Shown: positions 32,650 to 40,418 of the stretch, one piece after another | How the letters are laid out: each line of letters begins with the position of its first letter | Numbering within the stretch: the stretch's first letter is position 1 | NCBI GenBank assembly: GCA_964528595.1 | Contig: CAZGTM010000035.1 | Coordinates: 1 to 41,351 of the forward strand | Length of the DNA: 41,351 nucleotides | DNA from: CAYFKJ01 sp964528595 | GTDB taxonomy: Bacteria > Pseudomonadota > Alphaproteobacteria > UBA2966 | Direction of reading: 5' to 3' | Position numbers and translations under genes: made by a program | The notes under the pieces: generated by a model | What the model was told of the DNA's origin: nothing | Seen by the model: only the letters and a program-made list of their open reading frames with translations | Database searches by the model: none

Positions 32650-34056
32650 ATGACGACCGGCAGCCGTGACGAACGAGACTTTGGCGCGCCCGCCCAAACC
32701 GAGGGTGATGTGAACACTTCACCCCGGCGGCAGGCCTGGGCGAACGAGAATACGTCCGCAAAGGCGCAAGCCCTGCTGGACCGGGACGCCGACGCCTTCC
32801 TGCACCAATCGGTCTCGACGCCATGCCTTTCGGTCATCACCAAAGCCGAGGGTATCCATATCGAGGATGCCGACGGCCGCCGCTATATGGATTTTCACGG
32901 CAACAACGTCCACCACATCGGCTACGGCCATCCGCGATTGAAGGAAGCCATCAGCCGGCAAATGGACGAGTTGTCTTTCGCGCCGCGCCGTTTCACCAAT
33001 GAGCCCGCTGTCGCATTGGCCGAAAAGCTGGCGGCAGTCTCGCCGGGAGACCTGGGGAAAGTATTGTTCGCCACGGGCGGTTCGGATGCGGTGGAAATCG
33101 CCCTCAAGGTCGCCCGCGCCGCCACCGGGCGCTTTAAGACATTGTCGTTTTGGGACGCCTTCCACGGCGCCGGATTTGGCGCGGCAAGCGTCGGCGGCGA
33201 ACAGCTGTTCCGCGGTGGCCCGATCGGTCCCCTGCTGCCGGGCGCCGAGCATGCCGCCCCCTTCGCCTGTTACCGCTGCCCCTACGGTCATGGCGTCAGG
33301 GAGGACGGCACACCCGATCTGGAAGCCTGCAAACTCGCCTGCGCCAACATGGTGCGCTATGTGCTGGAGCGCGAAGGCGATGTCGCCGCCGTCATCGCCG
33401 AACCGGCCCGCGCCGTGCCTTACCTGCCGCCGCCGGGGTACTGGCAGGCGGTGCGGGAAGCCTGCGACGATTTCGGCACGCTGCTCATATTCGATGAAAT
33501 CCCGACGGGCCTGGGCAAAACCGGAAAAATGTTCGCCTGTGACCACGACGGCGTTGTGCCCGATATCCTGGTCATGGGCAAAGCCCTGGGCGGCGGCATC
33601 CTGCCGATCTCGGCAACGCTCTGCCGGCCCGGTCTGGATGTCGCGGGCGATTATGCCGTCGGCCATTACACTCACGAAAAGAACCCTGTCACGGCGCGGG
33701 CCGCCCTGACGACCATCGAGATCATCGAGGATGAGGGATTGGTCGAGCAGGCGGCGGCGGTCGGCGGGCACGCCCTGGACCGCCTCAACGACATGAAATC
33801 CCGCCACGCCCTGATCGGCGATGTGCGGGGACGGGGGCTGCTGATCGGCATCGAACTGGTGCTGGACCGCAGCGATAAAGCGCCGGCGACGGATGCGGCG
33901 GAACAGGTGCTCTACCGCTCGTTGGATCTCGGGCTGAGCTTCAAGACGACGATGGGCAACGTCCTTACGCTGACGCCGCCGCTGACAACGACCGAGGCGC
34001 AGATGGACAGCGCCCTGGATATCATTGACCAAGCATTGGCGGAGGTTGCGCCATGA
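32650..34056 (+). CDS. pbfA: (R)-1-hydroxy-2-aminoethylphosphonate ammonia-lyase-like PLP enzyme
   Basis: A 468-residue PLP enzyme of the class-III aminotransferase fold. Seen: an N-terminal EGDVNTSPRRQAW segment, YMDFHGNNVHHIGYGHPRL, ELSFAPRRFTNEPAVALAEKL, CYRCPYGH, LIFDEIPTGLGKTGKMFAC and VMGKALGGGILP with PLP Lys311. The FHGNNVHHIG and FAPRRFTN segments and the neighbouring phnW fit PbfA, which eliminates ammonia from (R)-1-hydroxy-2-aminoethylphosphonate to give phosphonoacetaldehyde for PhnX. The assignment rests on remembered family features and context, so another aminophosphonate substrate is possible. Its stop overlaps an in-frame ATG of phnW (ATGA). Confidence 0.75.
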   Translation: MTTGSRDERDFGAPAQTEGDVNTSPRRQAWANENTSAKAQALLDRDADAFLHQSVSTPCLSVITKAEGIHIEDADGRRYMDFHGNNVHHIGYGHPRLKEAISRQMDELSFAPRRFTNEPAVALAEKLAAVSPGDLGKVLFATGGSDAVEIALKVARAATGRFKTLSFWDAFHGAGFGAASVGGEQLFRGGPIGPLLPGAEHAAPFACYRCPYGHGVREDGTPDLEACKLACANMVRYVLEREGDVAAVIAEPARAVPYLPPPGYWQAVREACDDFGTLLIFDEIPTGLGKTGKMFACDHDGVVPDILVMGKALGGGILPISATLCRPGLDVAGDYAVGHYTHEKNPVTARAALTTIEIIEDEGLVEQAAAVGGHALDRLNDMKSRHALIGDVRGRGLLIGIELVLDRSDKAPATDAAEQVLYRSLDLGLSFKTTMGNVLTLTPPLTTTEAQMDSALDIIDQALAEVAP

Positions 34057-34100
34057 CAAGAGAAATTCATGCCGTCCAAACACCAGAGGCCGAATTCACC

Positions 34101-35225
34101 ATGACCGACGATCAGGACGCCTATCTGCTGACGCCCGGCCCGCTCACCACCTCGCACCGCACCAAGGAAGCGATGCTGCGCGACTGGGGCTCGTGGGACG
34201 CCGATTTCAACGAGGTGACGGCTGAAATCCGCCGCCGCCTGGTCGCCATGTGCGACGGCGGAGAGGACTACGACTGCGTGCCGATGCAAGGCAGCGGCAC
34301 GTTCTCGGTCGAAGCGGCGCTGGCGAGCTTCATTCCCCGCGACGGCAAGGCGCTGGTGTTGATGAACGGCGCCTATGGCCAGCGCGCCGCAAAAACGCTG
34401 GATTACCTGGGCCGCCGCTATGTCACCCTCGACAAGGGCGATTACCTGCCACCGATGCCTGAGGAAGTGGCCGGCATCCTGGCTGACGCCCCGGACATCA
34501 GCCACGTCGTCGCCGTTCACTGCGAGACCAGCTCCGGCATCCTCAATCCGTTGCAGGGCATTGCCGACGCGACGCACGCCGCGGGCCGGAAACTGATCGT
34601 CGATTCCATGAGCGCCTTCGGCGCCATTCCGCTCAGCGTGCGTGACATCCCCTTCGAGGCCATGGTGTCGTCGGCCAACAAGTGCATCGAAGGCGTACCG
34701 GGCTTCGGTTTCGTCGTCGCCAGAAAAGAGGCGCTGGAGGCGGCCGAGGGTAACAGCCATTCCATTAGCCTCGACGTCCACGACCAGTGGACCTACATGA
34801 ACAAGACCGGGCAATGGCGCTTCACGCCGCCGACCCACACCGTCGTGGCTTTTCTCGAGGCGCTCAAGCAACACGAGGAGGAGGGCGGTGTGGCCGGCCG
34901 TCTGGCGCGTTACGCCAACAACCGTGACGTGCTGGTCGGCGGCATGCGGGAGATGGGCTTCGAGACGCTGCTGGAGGACCAGTGGTTGTCGCCCATCATT
35001 ACAACGTTCTTCGGCCCCGGCGATGCCAACTTCGAGTTCAAACGCTTCTACGAGGAAATCAAGTCACGCGGTTTCATCATCTATCCCGGCAAGCTCACCG
35101 AGGCGGTGAGCTTCCGCATCGGCTGCATCGGCCAGCTGGACGAGACGGTGATGCGGGGCGTTCTCGCCGCCGTCGACGAGAGCTGCCGCGCAATGGGGGT
35201 GACCAACCGGGGGCGGTCCGCTTAA
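34101..35225 (+). CDS. phnW: 2-aminoethylphosphonate:pyruvate aminotransferase
   Basis: PLP class-V-fold transaminase of 374 residues converting 2-AEP and pyruvate to phosphonoacetaldehyde and alanine. Seen: YLLTPGPLTTSHRTKEAML, PMQGSGTFSVEAAL, VHCETSSGILNPL, VDSMSAFGAIP, SSANKCIEGVPGFGFV with the PLP Lys, and FIIYPGKLTEAVSFRIGCIG. An upstream ATG at 34053 overlaps the pbfA stop. The ATG at 34101 is preferred because the N-terminus then aligns with known PhnW and the Lys becomes residue 194, as I recall for the Salmonella enzyme; GAGG lies 12 nt upstream. Works with PhnX about 9 kb away. Confidence 0.93.
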   Translation: MTDDQDAYLLTPGPLTTSHRTKEAMLRDWGSWDADFNEVTAEIRRRLVAMCDGGEDYDCVPMQGSGTFSVEAALASFIPRDGKALVLMNGAYGQRAAKTLDYLGRRYVTLDKGDYLPPMPEEVAGILADAPDISHVVAVHCETSSGILNPLQGIADATHAAGRKLIVDSMSAFGAIPLSVRDIPFEAMVSSANKCIEGVPGFGFVVARKEALEAAEGNSHSISLDVHDQWTYMNKTGQWRFTPPTHTVVAFLEALKQHEEEGGVAGRLARYANNRDVLVGGMREMGFETLLEDQWLSPIITTFFGPGDANFEFKRFYEEIKSRGFIIYPGKLTEAVSFRIGCIGQLDETVMRGVLAAVDESCRAMGVTNRGRSA

Positions 35226-35235
35226 ACTCTGCCGC

Positions 35236-35625
35236 ATGGCATTGTCACGGAACGACATGATCGCGCTGGTCGAGCGCTATTTTACCGCGGTCGACGGCGA
35301 GGACTTCGCCGCCATCCGGTCCACGCTGACCGACGACTGCGTCTTTTCCGTCGAAACCCACGGCGTGCGGCTGGAGACCATGGCCGAGATCGAAGCCATG
35401 TTCGACCGCCTCTGGGCCAACCACGCCGCCGTGCGCCACGAGGATTTCGTCTACGTGCCCGACGAGGCGGATGACCGCATCGCCGTCCGCTTCGCCGTCG
35501 TCAACACCCACCACGACGGCGGCTTGGCGCAAAAATCCAACTGCAACTTCTTCGAACTCCGCGACGGCCGCTTCAGCACCGTGCGCGTCTACATGGCCGG
35601 CGAGAATACGCTGGAGGCGAAGTAG
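35236..35625 (+). CDS. SnoaL/NTF2-like domain protein
   Basis: A small 129-residue cytoplasmic protein. The pattern MIALVERYFTAVDGEDFAAIRSTLTDDCVFSVETHG...EIEAMFDRLW...FFELRDGRFSTVRVYMAGENTL is the cone-shaped alpha+beta NTF2/SnoaL fold. Members are isomerases, hydratases or ligand binders; catalytic residues cannot be named here. It starts 10 bp after phnW and is probably the last gene of the pbfA-phnW operon. Its presence suggests a further small-molecule step or binding function for an aminophosphonate intermediate, which is only inference. Confidence 0.78.
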   Translation: MALSRNDMIALVERYFTAVDGEDFAAIRSTLTDDCVFSVETHGVRLETMAEIEAMFDRLWANHAAVRHEDFVYVPDEADDRIAVRFAVVNTHHDGGLAQKSNCNFFELRDGRFSTVRVYMAGENTLEAK

Positions 35626-35663
35626 ACGGCGGCAGGAATTCGCTAATTATTAGCGTGCAGTTC

Positions 35664-36329
35664 TCATCCCCGCACCAAAGGCACCGCCAAATACACCCCG
35701 AACTCCTCGCCGACGTCGCAGCTGACGCGGGCGTGGACGCGGCCCTGGCGGTCGTGGAAGCGTTGGGTGTCAGCCACGGGAAAGACGCCCTCGTGCCAGA
35801 TGCCGGGATGGATGTAGAGGCCGCGGCTGCCGTCGCACCAAAGCGCCACCACGTCATCCGGCTTGAGGTCGTCGCCGGGCAAGGCGACGGGAACGACGAA
35901 GGGCGCTTCGTCGAGCGGGAAGAACAGTTGGCCGCCGTCGGGGTGGTAGTTCATGTGCCACAGCAGGACCTGCCGTCGCTCGACGGTGGCGTGCTCCGCC
36001 GAGGCCTGTTGCGGATCGCGGCTCCAGCCCAGCACATAATCGCCCTCCACCGCCTCATTGCGGCCCCGCAGCACGTCGCCCTGCCAGTCGGCCGAGAACG
36101 TGCCTTCGACGGTGCCGCCTTCATCGCCGGTGCCGTCATCCACGGGCCGCCAGCCCTGGGCCGGCCAGCGCACGATTTCGATCTCGCAGTCGTCCGGGTC
36201 ATCGACCAGCCGGCCATAGCCCGCGACGCTGTCCGGCGCCGCTTCGACCAACGGAACCTCGTGCAGGGGGAGGGAGGGTTTTTCGCCGGCCTTGAACAGG
36301 TAGCTCGGCGCCGTCGCCGCGGTCAGCAT
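35664..36329 (-). CDS. Ureidoglycolate lyase-like (AllA-family, cupin-fold) protein
   Basis: A 221-residue protein. VPLVEAAPDSVAGYGRLVDDPDD near the N-terminus and QLFFPLDEAPFVVPVALPGDDLKPDDVVALWCDGSRGLYIHPGIWHEGVFPV in the C-terminal half resemble AllA (PF04115), with the late HPGIWHEGVFP segment matching AllA's histidine stretch. AllA releases urea from ureidoglycolate. No other allantoin or purine gene is nearby, and the protein is longer than typical AllA (about 160), so a different ureido or amide substrate is likely. The ATG overlaps the FAD oxidase stop by 7 nt, so it is the last gene of the MttB operon. Confidence 0.72.
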   Translation of the reverse strand: MLTAATAPSYLFKAGEKPSLPLHEVPLVEAAPDSVAGYGRLVDDPDDCEIEIVRWPAQGWRPVDDGTGDEGGTVEGTFSADWQGDVLRGRNEAVEGDYVLGWSRDPQQASAEHATVERRQVLLWHMNYHPDGGQLFFPLDEAPFVVPVALPGDDLKPDDVVALWCDGSRGLYIHPGIWHEGVFPVADTQRFHDRQGRVHARVSCDVGEEFGVYLAVPLVRG

Positions 36330-38737
36330 TTCATCTTCTCCATATCGGGATCATAGAGGGCGCGGTCGTACCGGGTTGCCCTGAAGCGCTCGCCGAAGAC
36401 CTCGACCTCCAGGTCGTCGCTGTCGAGGTATTCCGCCGGCAGGTAGCCCATGACGATGGGCTTGCCGACCCAATGTCCGAAGCCGCCGCTGGTGGTGACG
36501 TCCAGCACCTCGTCGCCGTGCAGGATGCATTCTCCGCCGTGCACCCAGGCCTCGCCCTCCAAGGTGAAGGTGCACATCCGCCGGGCGGGGGGCTGATCGC
36601 GCAGACTTACCAATGCATCGCGCCCGATGAAGTCGCCCTTCTTAAACGCGACGCGGTGGCCGAGGCCGGCTTCGAACGGCGTGTAATCGGGCGTGATATC
36701 GGTCGACCAGGCGAGGTAACCCTTCTCCAGCCGCAGCGAGGCGATGGCGCGGTAGCCCGCATCCGCAATGCCGAACTCCGCGCCGGCCCGGCGCAGGGTT
36801 TCATAGACATGGGCGGCGTATTCCGTCGGGACGTGCAGCTCCCAGCCCAATTCCCCGACGTAGGAGATCCGCACCGCCCGCACAGTTGCGGCGCCGAGAC
36901 GGATTTCCCAGAACGTCGCAAAGGGAAAGGCATCGTTGGCGACGTCATCCTCGCTGGCGGCTTGCAGCACGTGCCTCGCGTTCGGTCCGCAAAGATTGAT
37001 CACCGCTCTCGACGAAGTGACGTCCCGCACGAAAACGGTTTCGTCGTCGCGGGTATTGCGGCGGATCCAGTCGCAGTCGTGGGTGGCGAAGGCGCTGCCG
37101 GTGACGAGGTAGAATTCGTTCGCGCCGGTCCGGCAGATCGTCACGTCGGCCTCGATGCCGCCGCGGACATTGCACATCTGGGTGTAGATGACGCTGCCGA
37201 CGGGCTTGTCCATGTTGCTGACGCAGAGCCGTTGCAGCAGTGGCAGTGCGTCCGGACCGATGATGTCGAACTTGGAGAACGAGGTCATGTCGATCAGCGC
37301 GACGTTCTCCCTGATGGCCCGGCACTCCGCGCCGACCGCGTCAAACCAGTTGGGTTTGTGGAAGGAGGGTTGGTCGACGGGCTCGCTTCCCTCGGGGGCG
37401 AACCAGTTGGGCCGCTCCCAGCCGCCCTTGGAGCCCATCACCGCGCCGCGCTCCTTGAGGGTATGGTAGAGCGGGCTGCGGCGTATACCGCGCGCGCTGT
37501 GGACTTCGTGTTCGGGCATGTGCAGCGCGTAGTAATCGCCGTAGTTCTCGATGGTGCGCGGATATAGGAAATGCTTGGCGTTGTGGTGGGGGCCGAAACG
37601 GCGAATGTCGAGACCGAAGAGATCGACGCTGGGTGCGCCATCCGTGATCCACTCCGCCATCATGCGGCCGGCTCCGCCGCCGGCCGCGATGCCGTAGGAG
37701 AAGCCGCTGCAGACATAGAAGTTGTCCAACTCCGGCGCCAGTCCGAAGAAGAAATCGCCGTCCGCCGACCAGGGTATGGGGCCGTTGACCAGTTCGCGCA
37801 CCCCGGTTTCGTTGACGGCCGGCATGCGCATGCCGGCGGCCTCGGCCAGCTGTTCGAAGCGGTCGAAATTCGACGGCAGCAGCTCGGGGCCGAAATCGGC
37901 CGGTATGCCGGCCTCGCCCCAGGCGATGGTGTCGGGCTCCCAACCGCCGATGGCCAGGCCGCGGACCTCCGGTTTGACGTAGATCAGATGATCGGGATCG
38001 CGCATGGTCGGCAGATCGGCAGGCATATTGGGGATTTGGTCGGTCAGCAGGTATTGGTGCTCCAGCGCCACAACGGGCACGTCGACGCCGGCCATCAGGC
38101 CGACGTTGCGGCTCCACATGCCTGCTGCATTGACGACCTTGTCACAGCGTATGCTGCCCTGATCGGTTTCGACGGCGGTGACGCGCAACCCCTCGCGCTG
38201 CAGGCCGGTCACGGTGACGCCTTGCCGGATTTTGACGCCGCCGTCGCGGGCGCCCTTGGCCAGGGCCTGCGTCAGGGAGGAGGGATCGACATAGCCGTCG
38301 CCGGGGATGAAAGCCGCGCCCAGGACGCCGTCAGTACTCATGAGCGGGAACAGCTCCCGGGCTTCATTGGCGCTGATGACATGAAATTCGAGCCCGAAGC
38401 TTTTGGCCAGCGTTGCCGAGCGGCGGATTTCCAGCATGCGCTCAGGTGAACAGGCGAGACGCAGGCTACCCACTTTGCGCCAATCGACAGCTTGGCCGGT
38501 TATGGTTTCCAACTCGTCGTAGAGCTCCACGCTCTTCTGCATCAGCCGCGTCTTGTTGCGGGTCGAGCGCAACTGGCCGACCAGCCCCGCCGCATGCCAG
38601 GTCGCGCCGTGGGTGAGCTGCCCGCGCTCCAGCAGCAGGATGTCCTTATGGCCCATGCGGCTGAGGTGATAGGCCAGGCTGCAGCCGATCACGCCGCCGC
38701 CGATGATGATGATTTCGGCGTCCCTAAGCTCCGTCAC
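36323..38737 (-). CDS. DMGDH/sarcosine dehydrogenase-type FAD oxidoreductase fused to GcvT domains (second copy)
   Basis: An 804-residue flavoenzyme paralogous to the protein at 26651-29101. N-terminal IIGGGVIGCSLAYHLSRMGHKD, then THGATWHAAGLVGQLRS with His48 in the covalent-FAD place, a DAO/FAO_M region, and C-terminal GcvT regions (VGELGWELHVPTEY, SLRLEKGYLAWSTDITPDYTP). An upstream ATG (38920) lies inside the MttB gene; the GTG at 38737 is better, with AAGGAAC upstream, 22 bp after the MttB stop and family-like N-terminus. It likely oxidises an N-methylamine, transferring C1 to folate. Linked to the MttB-like gene, it could take its partly demethylated product. Confidence 0.87.
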   Translation of the reverse strand: MTELRDAEIIIIGGGVIGCSLAYHLSRMGHKDILLLERGQLTHGATWHAAGLVGQLRSTRNKTRLMQKSVELYDELETITGQAVDWRKVGSLRLACSPERMLEIRRSATLAKSFGLEFHVISANEARELFPLMSTDGVLGAAFIPGDGYVDPSSLTQALAKGARDGGVKIRQGVTVTGLQREGLRVTAVETDQGSIRCDKVVNAAGMWSRNVGLMAGVDVPVVALEHQYLLTDQIPNMPADLPTMRDPDHLIYVKPEVRGLAIGGWEPDTIAWGEAGIPADFGPELLPSNFDRFEQLAEAAGMRMPAVNETGVRELVNGPIPWSADGDFFFGLAPELDNFYVCSGFSYGIAAGGGAGRMMAEWITDGAPSVDLFGLDIRRFGPHHNAKHFLYPRTIENYGDYYALHMPEHEVHSARGIRRSPLYHTLKERGAVMGSKGGWERPNWFAPEGSEPVDQPSFHKPNWFDAVGAECRAIRENVALIDMTSFSKFDIIGPDALPLLQRLCVSNMDKPVGSVIYTQMCNVRGGIEADVTICRTGANEFYLVTGSAFATHDCDWIRRNTRDDETVFVRDVTSSRAVINLCGPNARHVLQAASEDDVANDAFPFATFWEIRLGAATVRAVRISYVGELGWELHVPTEYAAHVYETLRRAGAEFGIADAGYRAIASLRLEKGYLAWSTDITPDYTPFEAGLGHRVAFKKGDFIGRDALVSLRDQPPARRMCTFTLEGEAWVHGGECILHGDEVLDVTTSGGFGHWVGKPIVMGYLPAEYLDSDDLEVEVFGERFRATRYDRALYDPDMEKMKC

Positions 38738-38759
38738 GCGCTGTTCCTTTTTGTCGTTG

Positions 38760-40286
38760 TTATCCCGCCCGGCGGCGCCGGCCGCCTCTCCGACCAGCGT
38801 TACCACCGCGACCACGTTGTTCTTCGGGCGCTGTCCAGCCTTCGGGAGGCACGGAATTGCCGGCGACCAATCCGTCGAAGGCGGAACGGATCCGTGCATC
38901 GATTTCCGGTGACAGGGCATTCTTATTAGGTTTGGTGAGAATGGCCTGAACCTGATCGAGGGCGCGCTGGTGGATGGTGCGTTTGCCGAACATGTTCCAT
39001 TTCTCGCGGATGTCGCGGCTGGCCAGGTCGGGCAGTAAACAGGTGTCCGTCATGCGTTCCAGGGTTTCGGGGTTGCCGATGAACATGCCGCCGGGACCGG
39101 CTTCGCGGATCTCATCCAGCGCCAGGTTCTCCTCGGAAAACTCCATGCCGCGCGCCGTACGCTTCAGCATCAGGGCGATTTCCGCATCGATCGCCAGCTG
39201 GCCGAGGTCCAGGGTCATGAGGGCATCCTGTAGACCGCCCATGACGATGAAATCGACGCCGGACAAGGTACCCATCATGGGCGAGAGGCCTTTCTCGAAC
39301 CCGGCTTGGGCATCGCTGGTCTTGGCGTTCGTCAGGCCGAGGTAGCTGCCCGAGGGAATATCGTAGAACCGCGCCATCTGACACAGCGCCGAGGTCATGA
39401 TGCCGGTTTCGATGCCGCCCGGCGCATAGGCGCCGTCACGCATGTCGGTGAAGACGGGCAGGTGGTTGTAGATCATCGGACGGCCCGGCTTCGACATCTG
39501 CGTCAGCACGCAAGTGGCCAGCCATTCCGCGTTGATCAGCGCCAGCGTGCCGGCCAGCGTCAGCGGGGTGCCGACGCCGCCCACCGGCGCGATGGTGCCG
39601 TAGGCCGGCAAGTCGTTCTCGGCGAAGAACATCAGCATCTCGGTGCTGTCGTATTCCATCGTCAACGGCGTCACGATGGAGCAGTAGCCGAAAGTGATGA
39701 GGGGCCGGGCGGCGAAGGCTTCCGCCGAACCGGCGATCAAGGTGCCGAGCTTCAACACCTGTTCGGCCTCGCGGACGTCGATCACAGAGGTGCGGCAGGG
39801 CTTGATGGCGTTTTTAAGCGCTGGGTAGAAGCGCGACAGGCTGAACTGACCCTCGGGCGCGTCGTCGGCCAGGGTCGAAATCGAAAAGACGTCGATGCCC
39901 GGCAGTTCGTTGACGAGGTGGGCCGTGCGCGCGATGTCGTCCGACGTGGCCCGGCGCTCTTCGCCCGATACAGGGTCGACGATATCGGGCGCTGAGCTTG
40001 CCGTGGCAATGGCGGGAGCGGCGCCGGGGATGGTGATGTCGTAGGCCGGATCGCGAGCGTGAAAGGTGAAGGTGGGCGGGGTCAGTTGGCGGTAACGCTC
40101 AACGATATCGCTGGGGAACTTGACGATTTCCGTTTCCGGGTCGACCGAGCAGCCGTTTTCGGCGAAGCGGTGGCGGGCCTTTTCATTGCGTACCAGCAGC
40201 CCGGTTTCAGCCAAAATTTTCAGGGAAGCTTCGTGAACGCGGGCGACCTGATCGGGCGTCAGCATTTCCGCAAGCTGGTTAATCAT
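38760..40286 (-). CDS. MttB-superfamily (trimethylamine methyltransferase-like) protein, non-pyrrolysine
   Basis: A 508-residue cytoplasmic protein. The TIM-barrel family pattern is visible in LTPDQVARVHEASLKILAETGLLVRNEKARHRFAENGCSVD, YGTIAPVGGVGTPLTLAGTLALINAEWLATCVLTQ, and IREAGPGGMFIGNPETLERM. The frame reads through without an amber codon, so this is a non-pyrrolysine member. Characterised relatives demethylate glycine betaine, proline betaine or carnitine to a corrinoid protein. No corrinoid protein or reactivase lies in the window. The start at MINQLAEML (40286) follows AAGGGTGG; an upstream ATG at 40355 is unlikely. The C-terminal 23 residues are Gly/Arg-rich, an odd tail. First gene of the leftward operon. 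Confidence 0.87.
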   Translation of the reverse strand: MINQLAEMLTPDQVARVHEASLKILAETGLLVRNEKARHRFAENGCSVDPETEIVKFPSDIVERYRQLTPPTFTFHARDPAYDITIPGAAPAIATASSAPDIVDPVSGEERRATSDDIARTAHLVNELPGIDVFSISTLADDAPEGQFSLSRFYPALKNAIKPCRTSVIDVREAEQVLKLGTLIAGSAEAFAARPLITFGYCSIVTPLTMEYDSTEMLMFFAENDLPAYGTIAPVGGVGTPLTLAGTLALINAEWLATCVLTQMSKPGRPMIYNHLPVFTDMRDGAYAPGGIETGIMTSALCQMARFYDIPSGSYLGLTNAKTSDAQAGFEKGLSPMMGTLSGVDFIVMGGLQDALMTLDLGQLAIDAEIALMLKRTARGMEFSEENLALDEIREAGPGGMFIGNPETLERMTDTCLLPDLASRDIREKWNMFGKRTIHQRALDQVQAILTKPNKNALSPEIDARIRSAFDGLVAGNSVPPEGWTAPEEQRGRGGNAGRRGGRRRRAG

Positions 40287-40373
40287 GGCCGGCCACCCTT
40301 CGCGTTCGCCATCCGACGTGGCGTGATAGTGGGCCAATGTTTGGCTTGAGCGCAAACGGGACTTCGTTATATC

Positions 40374-40396
40374 TTGGATAAGATTTTCTTATCCAA
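40374..40396. promoter_or_regulatory. Palindrome in the MttB-LysR divergent region (candidate LysR site)
   Basis: Perfect inverted repeat with 10-bp arms TTGGATAAGA (40374-40383) and TCTTATCCAA (40387-40396) around TTT. T at 40379 and A at 40391 fit the T-N11-A pattern of LysR boxes. It lies 23 bp before the LysR ATG and 87 bp before the MttB-like start. It shares ATAAGA/TCTTAT with the palindrome at 32590-32613. Confidence 0.65.
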
Positions 40397-40418
40397 AAAA
40401 GCACCCGGAAAAAACGAC

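Noticed and set aside
32719..34083. 454-codon frame antisense to the pbfA-like gene
   Set aside because: A shadow frame; the plus strand has all PLP-enzyme motifs.
40374..40418. TTG start for the GcvA-like LysR gene
   Set aside because: It lies inside the perfect palindrome and adds 15 residues before the conserved N-terminus; the ATG at 40419 fits the family.
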